Shown piece after piece: positions 22,225 through 34,681 of a DNA stretch of 64,000 nt. The notes under the pieces were generated by a model. The model saw only the letters and a program-made list of their open reading frames with translations, was not told the DNA's origin and made no database searches. The stretch comes from Pelecanus crispus (Eukaryota; Chordata; Aves; Pelecaniformes; Pelecanidae). The stretch covers positions 12,173,862 to 12,237,861 of the forward strand of contig NC_134675.1 in assembly GCF_030463565.1 (NCBI RefSeq), given 5' to 3'. How positions within the stretch are numbered: the first letter of the stretch is position 1; each line of letters starts with the position of its first letter. The position numbers and the translations under genes are program-made.

Positions 22225-25200
22225 TCAGCTGGTACAAATGCTGTTGATGGAGGCCATGGCTGGGTCAATGAGCCCCAGCTCCTCCTGTTCGTTGATGCAG
22301 AGCTGGTACCTGCAGCCCTTGCGCCGGGGCAGGGGCCCCAGGTGCCCACTGGGCTTGGCGCGGGGTGGCAGCAGGAAGCCGACACTGCCGGCAATAAGCA
22401 GGTGCCATATGCTGTGGATGTAGAAGTAGTTCTCCTCCGTCTCCACAAAGGCATAGAGCAGCACAGCGGCCACTGCGATCAGCACTCCCGGGCACAGGTA
22501 GAAAGCCCAGCGCTTCCAGGTCGGCGGGTAGCAGTGGCGGCGCTGGATGGTGCGAGCCGTCTGCGGTGGGGAAAGGGGGGTCTGGAAGAGGCAGCTCTCG
22601 CGGGGATGGGCACAGCCCCTCTGCTGTGGTGCCATGTCCCCCACGAGCCAGGGAAGGTGGTTCATGGGGAAGGATGAAGGCAGCAGAGGGGAGATGCTGG
22701 CAGGGGAGTAGGGCTGGACGGCTGGGCAGGATGCAGAGCACGCAGAGCGCGGCCGGGATGGGGACGTAAGGGACAGCATCTCCTTACCCAGGCGATGGCC
22801 ATGATCCCTAAGGCAAAAAGGCTGGGCCCCAGCAGGTTCCAGAGCCCGTGGCGGTCCATCTGCAGAGCCATGGAGAGCAGCATGGCTCCCAGCAGGTACA
22901 GCACCTGTGGGGCAGCAGGGCACATGTCAGGATGGGTCCCTTCCCTGGCCACCCCGCATGCCCCCTCCCCCCACTTGCCTGCTTGACCATGGGCTGGAGC
23001 CGGGCCATGGCGATGACGGTGACCCAGACGGACATGAGGGAGCCCAGGAAGTCGCAGAACTGCAACACATCATACTCCATGATGCAGAACACCACGATGC
23101 CAGGCTGGTCACAGGCGTGGTAAAACTGGGGTAGGGGGAAAGGGTGTGAGAGCCACCCCACACAGCCCCGGCCCATCGCCTGCCCCCCAGCTGCCCCCAG
23201 TCCCACACTCACAGTGGAGAAGAACATGGTGAAGATGTAGATGGCGGCTTCCAGGAGGTAGTGGCTGCGGATGGCGATGGCCACAGGAGGCACAAACATG
23301 ACATTGCTGAGGCACAGCAGCAGCGTGGAGATGAGCTGGAAGCCGTAGGAGAAAGCCTCAGCATTGTCCGTGCAGCCCCAGCCGTTCCAGCCTGTGGCCG
23401 GGGAGAGCTGCTGTTACCCCTGCAGCACCTGCAGCGGCTGAGGAAGGAGCGGGGAAGCCCCTTTCCAGCACCCTGCGGAGAGCTGGCACAGGAGGACTAA
23501 TGGGGTGCGCAACCCCCGGGGAGGAGGGGAGGATGCCAGGGGGGTCCCCAGGTGCAGTGGGCACTGTGGGTGCCTGGGGAAGTTCTCACCAGCTTTGCAC
23601 TCGCAGGCAGCATACAGGTAGTCGTTGGCGCGCAGCAGCTTGCACTGGCCATAGATGCCGCAGTCGTTGATGCAGGGCGTGAGGTAGGCACGCAGGTACA
23701 CCTCGGCTGTCACGTTGGTGCAAGGCTCAAACCTGCAGCGCAGGAGAAGGGGGTCAGCCCCCTCGAGCAGCTCCCACCTCCACCAGAGGCACCTGCCGCA
23801 CCCAGATGTTGCTGATAATGGGAGACCCAGGGACTCAGCGAGCGTGGAAATGAGCTGCTTTGGTGCTACACGTGGCAGCTCAGAGCTGGTCCACAAAGAT
23901 CTTTGCACTGCAATTGTCTGTGCCAGGCTGGGCGAGCAGGAGGAATGTGGCTGCACTTAGACCCACTTTGCCTTTAGCAATGCACTCAGCTGGCTCCTAT
24001 TTCGTCTGGATTTTGCTGTGCAAACACTGTGCCTTGCAACGCCTGCGCGTGACCGTGTTGTGGAAGGACCGACCACAACTGGCAACTCAGTGTGAGCTGG
24101 AAACGCAGCAGGAGTCAGAGCAGGCACACCAACCCCCGCTGCCCCACGCCTCCCATGCACGCTGCTCTGGACACACCCAGCACCTCAGCAGCCTCCAGCA
24201 TGCAGGAACACAGACAGGCCCACATGCGGACAGCATGCACCGAGTGCTGCCTGTGCACGCACAGGCACCCCAACATGCACACAGTGCCATCTGCACACAT
24301 GCACAGGGTGCATCTGCATGCGTGTCTGCTGTTCCTGTGTGTGTTCACACAGCCAAATCTGCACACATGCGCAAAGAACACACACAGCCCTGTCTGCTTG
24401 CACAAACCCGAACACACACGCAGTGCTGTCTGCATGCATGCACCAAATGTGTATGCAGCACCGTCTGCATGCATGCACCAAACACCTAGTGCTGTCTGCA
24501 TGCATGCACTGAACACACACGCAGCACCGTCTGCACAGCACAGAGCCCCACATGGACTCTCACAAGTACAGACACATGCACACAACAACCCTTCTCCTCT
24601 GCAGGGCTCTCAGGCAGACACACGGGCCAGGAGCAGAGTTGCAGACACGGGACCGGTCCCTGGAGATGCTGAGTGGAGCAGGAGCACAGCAGCCTGACCA
24701 GAGCTGCCCCCTCATACACACAGCCAAGCCCTGTCCTCGCAGTGACAGCCCAGTCCCCTCCCAGGCACGGGTACAGATGGATGGGCACTGCCACGGAGAC
24801 AGGCAGGCACCAACAGATGCACGGCGTTCGCAAGCTGACAGGCACTTCCTAACCAAGAGACAGAGGGAAGAGCTGTGGGGGACCCACAGATGGTCAGGCA
24901 GGCACAAGCTAGAGCCATCTGTGCCCACGCAGGCACTCACACGGTGACACAGCCCGCAAAGCCACGTGAGTGGTGTCATGCTGGGCAGGGACCAGGTACA
25001 ACCACAGACCCATGGCACACATGGATGCAGGCCGTGGTGGGAACGTCCCCTCTGGGCACACAGGGAAAGGACATGCCGGGGCTCTTACCCATGCTCCGTG
25101 GCACAGAGCGAGCGCAAGCTCAGGTACCAGCTGCCTGTCTGGGGGTAGGGAATCCGCAGGCGGCTGAGGCTGGCCGTGGCATTGACAGAGAGCAGGAAGC

Positions 25201-28200
25201 CTGCCAGGGACTCTGCAGGCAGGGAAAGCTCTGGGTGAGTAGAGCGGGGGGCAGCCCCTTCCCCTGGGCAGAGCTGGGATAGGGTACCCTGTGCCAGGCT
25301 CCAGGGCCAGATGCCCCCATGGTCTCCGCCTTCTCCCACCCAGCCTCTCGCTGGACCCCCCCGTGGGTGGGTGTGACCCCCACAGCCATGGCAGGATGGA
25401 CACGCACAGCCCAGCCTACCCGTCTTGCAGGTGACTGATGCGTTGTCACGGGACATCAGCGGAACTTCATGGTTCAGACACCCAAACACTGTCGCATTCT
25501 CACCACACAGGGAGCTCTGATGGCAGAGGAAGAGACAGCCTAAACCAGTGCTGGGGATGTCCTGTGTTCTGACAGCACCCAGCTCGCAGCACACCACCTA
25601 GCAGTGCCCTAACCCACTGCCCATCACCTAAGAACACCCCAAATCCAGGCCATCATCCTGCCCTTAGAGCACCCTAATCTGTGCTCTATCACCCAAGAGC
25701 TCCCAAACCATGGCCCATGACCCAAGAGCACCCCCAATCCTGTCCCTCACCTTGTTGCAGCCCCGACATCATCCATCTCCCAGCCCGTCCCCCCCAGGCT
25801 GCTCTGCCCCGTCCAGGGTGCAGCATGGCCACCTCACCACATTGAGCCGCAGCTCCAGGTTGAGCACCCCACCGCTGTCCAGCACTGGTAGGAGGTTGAT
25901 GACAAAGACAGTGGGGCGGTCAGGTGGCACTGACACATTGGGCCCGAAGAAGATGTAGAAATGGACGGAGAAGGTGTCCAGCTCATTGCGCAGCGTGGGG
26001 CGGACTGGCCAGCACCGCTCGCCGGCGGGCGAGGCAGTGGGGATAGGGACCAGGTGATTCGTGCCATTGGGGCTGGCGGGTGGAGGGTTGTCCCCCAGTG
26101 CCAGCCCACCCGCGGAGCCGAAGGAGTGGGGCATGTTCATGGAGTCACTGGAAGGCAGGAAGGGTGGACGGGCCAGGCTGGGTCGGGAGCAATCTGGAGG
26201 GCAGAGCCGTCAGCCTGGGCACCACACAGCCCCTCCAGCCCCCTCTTAGCTCCCATCTCCCCTTCTTGCCCACCACTCACTTGCATCTGCAACACAGCCC
26301 CAACGCCTCCCAGTGTCCCCATCCCAGCAGAGCTTGGTATCACCCTGCACCCAGCTGGGGCCAGATCCTGCGGGCATCCTTTGCCCTCCCACCAGTCACC
26401 CAAGCAGAGTCAAGACCATGCCCCCTACCCAGACCTCCCTGTGCACTCTCACCTGTGAGCTGCACGGTGACCTGGAAGGAGATGGTGCCCGGCACCCCAG
26501 GGTGTTTCTCCACCAGCACATAGTACCAGTGCTGCCAGAAGGGCAGGTCCAGTGACAGCTGGCAGGGAGCATGCTCCCGGCAGTCCAGCGCTGTGGAGTT
26601 GTGCAAGGGGGGAGCCTTGGCCCGCATGCGCAGCCAGAGTGGGCAGCCCTCGGCCCCATGGCACCACAACACCTCCACCAGCACACGCGATGTGTAGCTG
26701 GGCACAAACACCCTGCGGGACAGTAGTGTCAGGTCCTGCTCCTCAGCATGGACCAACAGAGCTGGGGAGGCAAGCCAGAGGGATGGGGCACCCTAAGCTC
26801 CCCACCCTGGGGATGCCTCCTCCTTAGGAGACCCTCTCGCACTCACTTGTAGAGGCAGGAGCGGTTGTGGGGGGCCATACTCTGCTCGGTGACGTAACCG
26901 GGGTACAGCGTGGCAATGTTCACCAGGCGCTGCACAATGAGCTGTGGCTGGAAGAGATACTGGCACTCCTCGTAGAGCCCCTGCACCAACAGGACAGTCA
27001 GCACGGGGCAGGGGGGGACCGGCCGCACAGAGCCACCATCCCCCAGCTGCTGACCCCGCACCGCGGCAAGGGATTGGGGTGCAGTCTGCCCAGGTGCCCT
27101 CCATCCAGATGTGCCCAGGACCCCCACCAAGAGATGTGGTAGTCCTCCTGCCCCCCCATGTGCCCCACTTGGGACACCTGCCCCAGGCACTGCCAGCCCA
27201 GGACAGTCAGGCCCCAGCAGAGTCCTGCAGTGAGCCCCGCCACTCCACAGTCCCCCCAAGCCCTTCACCTTGACAGAGATCTTGCCTTCATCTTTGGGCA
27301 GGTGGGCAGCCAGGAACCAGTCCCCAGGCAGTGGGCTGGTGACATTGAACACCCCCGTGGTGCGGTTGGGCAGGGTCCAGGTGAGGGTCAGTGCGAAGGA
27401 GCCAGGGACAGCCGTGTCCCTGGGGAAATGGGTGTGCAGTGGGTTAATGACAGAGGGAGCCCCTGAGCGGAAATACCTGCAGGAGAGACAGCAATTAGTA
27501 GGGCGCAGGTTGGGCATCGTGGCAGGGCCAGCCTGCCCTACACGTGGAGGTCTGTCCTCTGTGCTATTAGGAAGCTCAAAGACATGATGGGGAAGCCGTC
27601 TGTAAGCTGGAACCTTGCTGGAGATTGTGAGCTTCCTTGCATGGGTGTTCAAGCAAAACAGTTCATGTATGAGATGCACAAAAGAGTGGAGCCTGCAACA
27701 GTCCTGGGAAGATGAATCATGGGGAGTGAGTGAGTGTGTGCACATGTGTGTGTGTGTGTGAATGTATGTGCATATATCATAGAATCATAGAATCGTTTAG
27801 GTTGGAAAAGACCTTTAAGATCAAGTCCAACCATTAACCTAGCACTGCCAATTCCACCACTAAACCACGTCCCTAAGCACCACATCTACATGCCTGTGTG
27901 CATGTGTATGCATGAGTGCCCCTCATGTGTATGCATGTGTGCATGCATATACATACATGCACATGTGCATGTGCATGTGCAAGCAAGAAGCAGACAAGAG
28001 CAGGCAGCCTCCAAGGCAAGTCCAGGCAGGGGGCAGCAGGGGCAGGCAGGAAGGAAACAGACAGGGCAGGCTGCTTACTCACACAGTGATGCTACGGTCT
28101 GGGCATTGGTCCCCGAAGGTGCCACCTTGCTCCTTGAAGGTGATGAGGTTCCAGACAGCAATGACTGTGTCTTCGGGGATGTGGAAGTGGAAGAGCTCGA

Positions 28201-31200
28201 TGCTGGCAAAGGAGCGGAAGGGGCTGAGCTTGCGTGGTGTGCGGGTGAAGTAGTGAGTCATGAAGAGCCCATCTGCAGAGGAGACCCAAGGGGCTCTCAG
28301 CAGGGTGGGGGGCTGGGGGGGTGCAGCACACCTCCCAGACCAGGCCCACCCAGGATCTGAACATGCCCCAAAACCAGCAGCCTGGAGGCAGAAGGGGCTG
28401 GGGCTGTGCCATTTCAGTGTGTCCCCAGGGCTGATGTCAGCTGTCCCAGCTGCATCTCCCAGCCCTGGCAGTCTGCATCATCATGCCTGGTTCAACATTG
28501 CCTCAAGCCCAGTTCCTGGAGCTGTGGGCACTCATCCTCTGGAGCCTGAAGGGCCCTCAGCCTTGGCTGCTCAGGCTCTGCCTAGGTGCAGCCCACCTCT
28601 TTCAACTCATCGCCCTCTTCAGTGAGGACCTGCTCCCTGCATTTTACCTGTAATAAAGGGCCATTCCTCATGGCTCCAGCTCTGCCCCAACAGGTCAGCT
28701 CCCACAGGGACACAGATTCCCCCCCTTCTCTGCCTGCCGAGGAGGCTCAGCACAGAGCCCATCATAAACCACAAAGTCCCACCCCTAGAGCCACAAGAAG
28801 AAGGAGCAAGCAGTGCACTTCCTGCACAGCCCCCCAGCTCTCCCGTGGTTTGTGGAGGAGAAATGGTGCACGTGTGCGTGCACATATGCACACGTGGGTG
28901 CTGTCTGCATGCACGGCAAAGTGGAGGTGTGCACAGCCCCATGTCTGCAAGGCACTTCCTGCAAGCCCACAGCACTCATTAGGGCCACATCTCCCTGCCC
29001 AACTGTCCAACAGTTTGATTTCCAGGGATTTCCAGGAGCCCCGGCAGCAGAGAGGCAGCCACTTCCTTGGCACAGTGGAGACAAGGGAGACCTGGTCTCC
29101 AGACAGCACCTGTAACTTCACCCTACCATTGCCACACTTCCCCAGTGCCAGCCTGGGAGACCCATCCATTATTCCCTAGAGATGCACCAAGGACGAGATG
29201 CACCTCCCTACAAGCTGCTGGCAAGGGGGATGCCAGCAGAGGATGGGCTGGGAGCAGGGCTGTGCCCAGGAGGACTCATCCAGTGGGGAGTGGGATAGCT
29301 GAGAAGGGTTGCTTTGCACAGTATGCACCTGGCTGGGAGTGCGCGCACGTGCTTGTGTGCATGTGTGTTTGTGCTGCATGTGTGCAGCCCCAGCCAGCTG
29401 TACACTGACATGCATCTGCTCTCTTGCCTGGAACAAAGGCAGCTCCCCCTCCTCTTTGCTGCCAGCCAACACAAGCCAGGAATGAAATACCTGTCTCAGT
29501 GCAAGAGCACCTGATCCCAATTTCCACACCATGAACCACCAAGCCACTCCACAGCTCCCCTCCCCACGTGGGGACAGTGACCTGGCAGGGGACCCCAGGG
29601 AGGAGGGGATGTTGAACACAACTCCAGGAGATGGCATGGGGGAAAGCACTTGAGACCCTCCTAGTCCCAGCGCAGTTCCCCATGCCCACTCACCCGGGGC
29701 AAGGCAGAGGGAGCCAGCTGCAGGGAGAGGGTCAGACTGAAGCCCCGTGGCGGTGTGGCCAGAGCACAGGGGAGAGTGCTGGAGGACGGAGTGGGATTTC
29801 CTATCCATAGAGGAGGGAAAGCAAGTGCTCCTCTGCCCTGGGCTAGCAGCCAGAGCCGCGGGACCCCCCCCGCTTCGGGACCGCAGCACCAGGTCGCGGC
29901 CGGTGGACAGCACCACGGACAGCTCCCGCAGCCAACGGTCAGCACAGCGGACCGCTCCCGTGGCCGCCCCACAGCTGCCCCATAGGGGCCCCCGCCCTGC
30001 AGCCCGGCCCCGCTGCACGGGCAGCCCCCGGCCAGTTGTCCCCCTCCCCAGGGGTTGCCCCCTCCACACCCTCGTGTATCCCCCTGCCCGTCTCCAAGCC
30101 AGCTCCCGTGCCTCATAGCACGCTCATCGCCTCACATAGTCCCGCCGGCGCCCCCCCCGCACATCCCGATGCCTCGCTGCGCGCACATCCCCCTCTCTGC
30201 ATGCTGTCCATCCCCGCTGCCCCACTGCATGCGCACAGCCCTCTGCCCTGGGGACCCGCTGCATCTGCAGCCTCCCGGACCCACTGCCCATGCATCTGTC
30301 CCCCCCGGGTGTTCCACTGCATGTGCACCACCTGCATCCTCCTGGCACACACACCTCTGTGCCCCACTGCACATTTATCTCCATGCCCCACTGCATGGGT
30401 ACCCCATGCCCCACAGCATGCTTATTGTCATGCCCCACTGCACGCACATCCTTGCACCCCATTGCATAGGCATCTGGTACCCTCTGCACATGCATCTCCG
30501 TGCCCCATTATGTAAACACTCCATTGCACACGTGTCTCTGTGTCCCATCACACATGCACCTCGTGCCCCATTGCACATGCACCCCGCACCCAAACTGGGC
30601 ACACCTCTGTGCCTTGTTGTATATGTACCCCAAACCCCACTGCATGCACACCCCATCCTGTGTTGCACAGACTCACCATGTCCCATTGCATGTGCATCCT
30701 GCATCCCATAGCAGGCAGACACTGTAGCCCCACTGCACACACCCCCCTGTGCTCCATTCTCATCCACCCTTTTCCCCATTGCATGCACACCCCACATCCC
30801 ATTGCTCGTGTACCTCATACCCATCGAAAGCACATCCCTGTGCCCCACTGCACACACCCCCCACGCCCCACAGCATGTAGACCTCCTACCCATTGCACAC
30901 ACACACCCCACGCCCCACGGCACATGCACCCTGCACCCCATTGCATGTGTACCTCATTCCCATTGCACAAGCACTCCTGTGCCCCATTAATGTGCATCCC
31001 GGTGCCCCATTGCACATACACCCTCTGCCCCACTGATCATGCACACCATGTTCCGTTCATGTGCACTCCTGCACCCAGTCCCGTACTCGTCCCTGTGCCC
31101 CGTCGCATGTGTGCCCCACACCCGTTGCACGCACACACCCCCTCCCCCTCCCCCGCCCCCGGCCCCACGGCACTCACCGGCGGGCGGAGGCAGGAGGAGG

Positions 31201-31299
31201 GGCAGGAGGAGGAGCAGGAAGAGCGGCAGGAGCAGCAGGGGGAGGCGGAGGAGGAGGAGGGCGAGCAGTCGCCGCTGGCCGCCGCCCCGCCGGTCCATG
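22225..31299 (-). CDS. TMEM8B: TMEM8B (NGX6), multi-pass PGAP6-family membrane protein
   Basis: Twelve coding exons on the minus strand all join in open frame: 31299-31178, 28272-28083, 27476-27269, 26980-26847, 26712-26453, 26193-25838, 25516-25420, 25212-25089, 23732-23590, 23391-23213, 23125-22979, then 22904-22788, with the last exon 22560-22225 closing the gene (thirteen blocks in all if the signal-peptide exon is counted). It begins with a Leu-rich signal peptide. A large extracellular part follows with many N-glycosylation sites and an EGF-like module (CINDCGIYGQCKLLRANDY), then a seven-span domain. The end CRYQLCINEQEELGL matches mammalian TMEM8B. CREST hydrolase residues are kept: FFSTVFYHACD (Ser, His), CDFLGS (Asp) and HSIWH (two His). 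The paralogue PGAP6 is a GPI-directed phospholipase A2, while human TMEM8B is known as an ezrin-linked adhesion and growth-suppressor protein. The intron after 22979 uses a GC donor (gcaagt). CpG promoter with CRE upstream. No break was found. Confidence 0.92.
24220..24545. repeat. CA/TGCA-rich degenerate minisatellite in a TMEM8B intron
   Basis: Imperfect units of roughly 30 bases built on ctgtctgcatgcatgcacc and acacacgcagc are repeated about ten times between TMEM8B exons 25089 and 23732. Alternating purine-pyrimidine runs make it a possible Z-DNA former. Confidence 0.7.
27778..27890 (-). mobile_element. Short CR1 3' end in TMEM8B intron
   Basis: It starts with the tail in reverse (atcatagaatcatagaatcg), followed by ggttggaaaagacctttaag. 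A (GT)n/(CA)n-type microsatellite flanks it on both sides (27725-27777 and 27891-27980), so it probably landed in a microsatellite. Confidence 0.9.
30115..31140. repeat. About 1 kb degenerate minisatellite in TMEM8B intron 1
   Basis: Roughly forty imperfect units of 20-30 bases on the pattern tgccccattgcacatgcacc run head to tail just inside the first intron, from about 30115 to 38 bases before the exon 1 donor. The plus strand is C-rich and the minus (transcribed) strand G-rich. Open frames of 180-280 codons in it on both strands are artefacts of the repeat. Confidence 0.85.
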
Positions 31300-31381
31300 C
31301 CGCCGCGCCGGCTGCCGTAGGGCGCGCACTGCCAGCAGCCCCGCCGCGCACCGTTAGCAGCCCCGCCGCGTACCGGCGCCC

Positions 31382-31429
31382 GTGACGTCACCCGCCCCGC
31401 CCCCGGGGCCGCCCCCGCGCGACCATTGG
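31382..31429 (-). promoter_or_regulatory. TMEM8B promoter: CRE and CCAAT box
   Basis: The palindrome GTGACGTCAC lies at 31382-31391 and a minus-strand CCAAT at 31429-31425, in a CpG island 80-130 bases upstream of the TMEM8B ATG (31299). Orientation and order (CCAAT distal, CRE proximal) fit a TATA-less promoter. Confidence 0.6.
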
Positions 31430-31519
31430 CCCCGACACACGTCAGTCGCCAGCAGCAATGCCCCGCCCCCCGCGCGCCCCGTTCTTCCCGGGGTGGCCCC
31501 GCCGCTGCTCGGGGCACCG

Positions 31520-32005
31520 AGGGGCAGGGACGGGGATACGGGCTGGGGGACAGGGACACGGGCTGGGGACAAGACAAGACATGAGACTGGGGACAGAGAC
31601 ACGGACAGGGACATAGTCTGGGGCAGGGATACAGGGCTGGGGGACAGGGACACAGGCTGGGGACAAGCACTGGGGCACAGGGATATGGGGCTGGGGACAG
31701 GGACACAGGCTGGGTACAGGGACCTGGGGCTCAGGACAAGGATACAGTCTGGGGCCAGGGATATGGGCTGGGGCCAGGGATACAGGGCTTAGGGACAGGG
31801 ACCTGGGGCTCAGGACAAGGATACAGGCTGGGGACAGGTATATAGACTGGGGGACAGTGGCACAAGCTGGGGCTGGGGACAGAGGGCTGGGGAACACGGG
31901 ACATGGAGTTGGGATGCAGGTGGCCATGGGGCCAGGCTACAAGGGGGGCATAGGACATAGGTGAAAGGGGCTGTGGGGCTGGGATATAGGGGGACAAGGG
32001 GACTA
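31520..32005. repeat. Second minisatellite, ggggacagggacacaggct-type units
   Basis: About twenty-five imperfect copies of an 18-22 base unit around ggggacagggacacaggctg and its variants run upstream of the TMEM8B promoter. Sequence and unit are unrelated to the intron 1 array 400 bases away. G-rich on the plus strand. Confidence 0.85.
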
Positions 32006-32380
32006 CAACACAAGGGGCAAATGGGGTGTCCTGTGGAGAGAGGAAGGGAGGCAGTGAAGGCTACCTATGGGGGCTGTTTAATGGGGGGTCGGGTGGTTTT
32101 CTAACAGCGGCTACCATCTTATTATAATAAATTAGAATATTTATCTTATAGAGGAGGTGTCCAGAAGAGGGGTCTGGGCACCACCTGCAGGGATGAGGGC
32201 ATCTCGACTGGAAACAATCTCATCACACTTCCCCAAACTCCCCTGACATCATCCCCAAACTCCCCTGACATCACCGTCCTCCTTGGCCACGGCAGAGATG
32301 GGCAGGTGATTCGTGGGCACAGCCCCATTCCTGGGGGTGCTCTGCCCTGCACTAGCCCCGCTCCCACACTGTGCCCCCAG

Positions 32381-33518
32381 GAGCCGCAGGAGGGAGCAGC
32401 CGCCCCCGGCTGGGGGAGCGTCGAGACGGGGTGAGACCGGGCACTTGGGGCTGGGAGGGGGCTCACACAGACCACCAGGTCTTGGGGTAGGGGGGCCCAA
32501 GCGAGAGGGACAGCTCTGCCCTGTGCCGGCGCTGCTTTCTCCCTGCAGGCTGCAGTGGCTCCACCACAACCCCCAGACCGTGTTTTTTCGGGACCATTCG
32601 CCCTGGCACTGGAGCGACTTCACCGCCCACCTGCGGGTGCTGAGCTGCACCGACCGCACCGGCCTGCAGTGCCTGGACACCCGGGTGAGCCCAGGAGAGG
32701 GGGCAGGCACAGGGCTGGCAGCAGGCGGGGGAGAGGGTCCCCCAACCTGGGGTGCTGACAGCACCCCAATTTGCTGCTGCAGGCCCCTGAGAGATGCCAC
32801 TTTGATTTGTTCAAGGTGGGTGAGGAAGCCGGCTGCCAGCAGGGTGAACACGTGGTGCTGCCCATGTACCTGGGTAGGGCTCACCCCTCCCAGCACTTCG
32901 TCACCAACCAGGTGAGTCCCGCCACACACAGGGGAACAGCCAGGAGTCGGGAGGGACACACGACCCCAGCACAGCACCGGCACCCAGCGCCCACAGGGCA
33001 GGGGGATCACCCAGCTGAGAGGGGCTGCCACAGCCTGTTGGGGTGAGCCTCACTGAGCTGTGATCCCCATCCCAGTTCTCTGTGTACGTGCTGGACAAGC
33101 GGTTGCTGCTGGTGCCTGCGCTGAAGTGAGCACACATGATGAAGGCCCCCCCTCTCTTTGCCCACATGGTGTCGGGGTGGCCCTGGGAGGAGCCATAAGG
33201 CTCTGCTTGGCACTTCCCGCACCCAGGAGCTGCTGCAATACCAGAGTGAGAGACGGGGCTCTGTGGTTGCTGCTGGGCTGGGTCTTCTCTGTGCCCGCGT
33301 CCCAGCCTCCTCACCACTGGGACAGGCTGCTGCCCTGGCATCGGTGCTCACTGGGCAATTTTTGGCATATCCTTCCACAGGGGGCAGCCGGTCAGACTGC
33401 CAGCTGGTGGGGCATCCGCAGAAGCTGCACAGCATCATCGGCTGCCTGAAGCACCTGCCTGCCCAGCTCCCACACGGCCACTGCCTGCTCCAGCAGCGCC
33501 TTGGTGTCCCTACTGCAG
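32381..33518 (+). CDS. Unrecognised multi-exon gene, partial
   Basis: Four exons with good splice sites join in one open frame: 32381-32430, 32549-32684, 32783-32911 and 33076-33125. The product reads ...[28 protein letters not shown], an acidic-basic mix with [43 protein letters not shown] and [17 protein letters not shown]. If exon four is read through it stops at 33127-33129, but a gtgagc donor overlaps that stop. Another exon-like block follows at 33381-33518 ([17 protein letters not shown]) with sites on both sides. Its phase does not join directly to exon four, so an exon may be missing or the gene may be damaged. A solo LTR sits 14 bases past it. I see no signal peptide, membrane span or known domain. 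Its position suits FAM221B, HINT2 or SPAG8, but the sequence resembles none of these as I know them. Confidence 0.5.
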
Positions 33519-33532
33519 GTGGGTGTCCCATG

Positions 33533-34677
33533 CTGTGGTGGTTTGACCCTGGCTGGATGCCAAGTGCCCACCAAAGCCACTCTATCACTCCCCTTCTCAA
33601 CTGGACAGGGGAGAGGAAATATAACGAAAAAGCTCGTGGGTCGCGATAAGGACAGGGAGATCACTCAGCAATTACCATCACAGGCAAACCAGACTTGACT
33701 TGGGGAAAATCAGTTTAATTTATTGCCAATCAAAACTGAGTAGGGTAATGAGAAATAAAACCAAATCTTAAAACAACTTTCCCCCACCCCTCCCTTCTTC
33801 CCGGGCTCAACTTCACTCCCGATTTTCTCTACCTCCTCCTCCCAAACAGCGCAGGGGGATGGGGAATGGGGGTTGTGGTCAGTTCATCACACGTTGTCTC
33901 TGCCGCTCCTTCCTCCTCAGGGGAGGACTCCTCACAGTCTTCCCCTGCTCCAGCATAGGGTCCCTCCCACAGGAGACAGTCCTCCATGAACTTCTCCAAC
34001 ATGAGTCCTTCCCACAGGCTACAGTTCTTCACAAACTGCTCCAGCATGGGTCCCTTCCATGGGGTGCAGTCCTTCAGGAGCAGACTGCTCCAGCGTGGGC
34101 TCCCCCATGGGGTCACAAGTCCTGCCAGCAAACCTGCTCCAGCGTGGGTTCCTCTCTCTCTCCATGGGTCCACAGGTCCTGCCAGGAGCCTGCTCCAGCA
34201 TGGGCTTCCCATGGGGTCACAGCCTCCTTTGGGCACATCCACCTGCTCTGGTGTGGGGTCCTCCACAGGCTGCAGGTGGATATCTGCTCCACCGTTAACC
34301 TCCATGGGCTGCAGGGGGACAATCTGCTTCACCATGGTCTTCACCACAGGCTGCAGGGGAATCTCTGTACCGGTGCCTGGAGCACCTCCTCCCCCTCCTT
34401 CTTCACTGACCTTGGTGTCTGCATAGTGGTTCCTCTCACATATTCTCACTCCTCTCCCCAGCTGCAGTTTTGTGTCCCATTGTTTTTTTTTTTCTTTCCC
34501 CTTCTTAAATATGTTATCTCAGAGGCACTACCACCATCACTGATTGTCTTGGCCTTGGCCAGCGGCAGGTCCTTCTTGGAGCTGGCTGGCATTGGCTCTA
34601 TCAGAGAGGGGAAGCTTCTAGCAGCTTCTCACAGAAGTCCCCCCGCTGCCAAAACCTTGCCATGCAAACCCAATACA
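33533..34677 (-). mobile_element. Solo LTR of a second avian ERV family, repeat-rich, reverse orientation
   Basis: Bounded by ...CCACCACAG and TGTATTGGG on the minus strand, with a probable 4-base target duplication catg (33529-33532 and 34678-34681). A minus-strand AATAAA-type region lies near 33720 and an ataTTTAAG promoter-like word near 34505. Its middle part (33950-34340) consists of imperfect 35-60 base repeats containing ctgctccagcrtgg. No internal genes are attached. Confidence 0.75.
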
Positions 34678-34681
34678 CATG

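Noticed and set aside
24092-24697. Open frames of 120-200 codons rich in His, Cys and Ala
   Set aside because: They arise from the CA/TGCA repeat in a TMEM8B intron.
30055-31385. Long open frames (up to 281 codons) on both strands
   Set aside because: They are made of minisatellite units rich in Cys, His and Pro, or Gly and Met. The repeat lacks stops in several frames at once.
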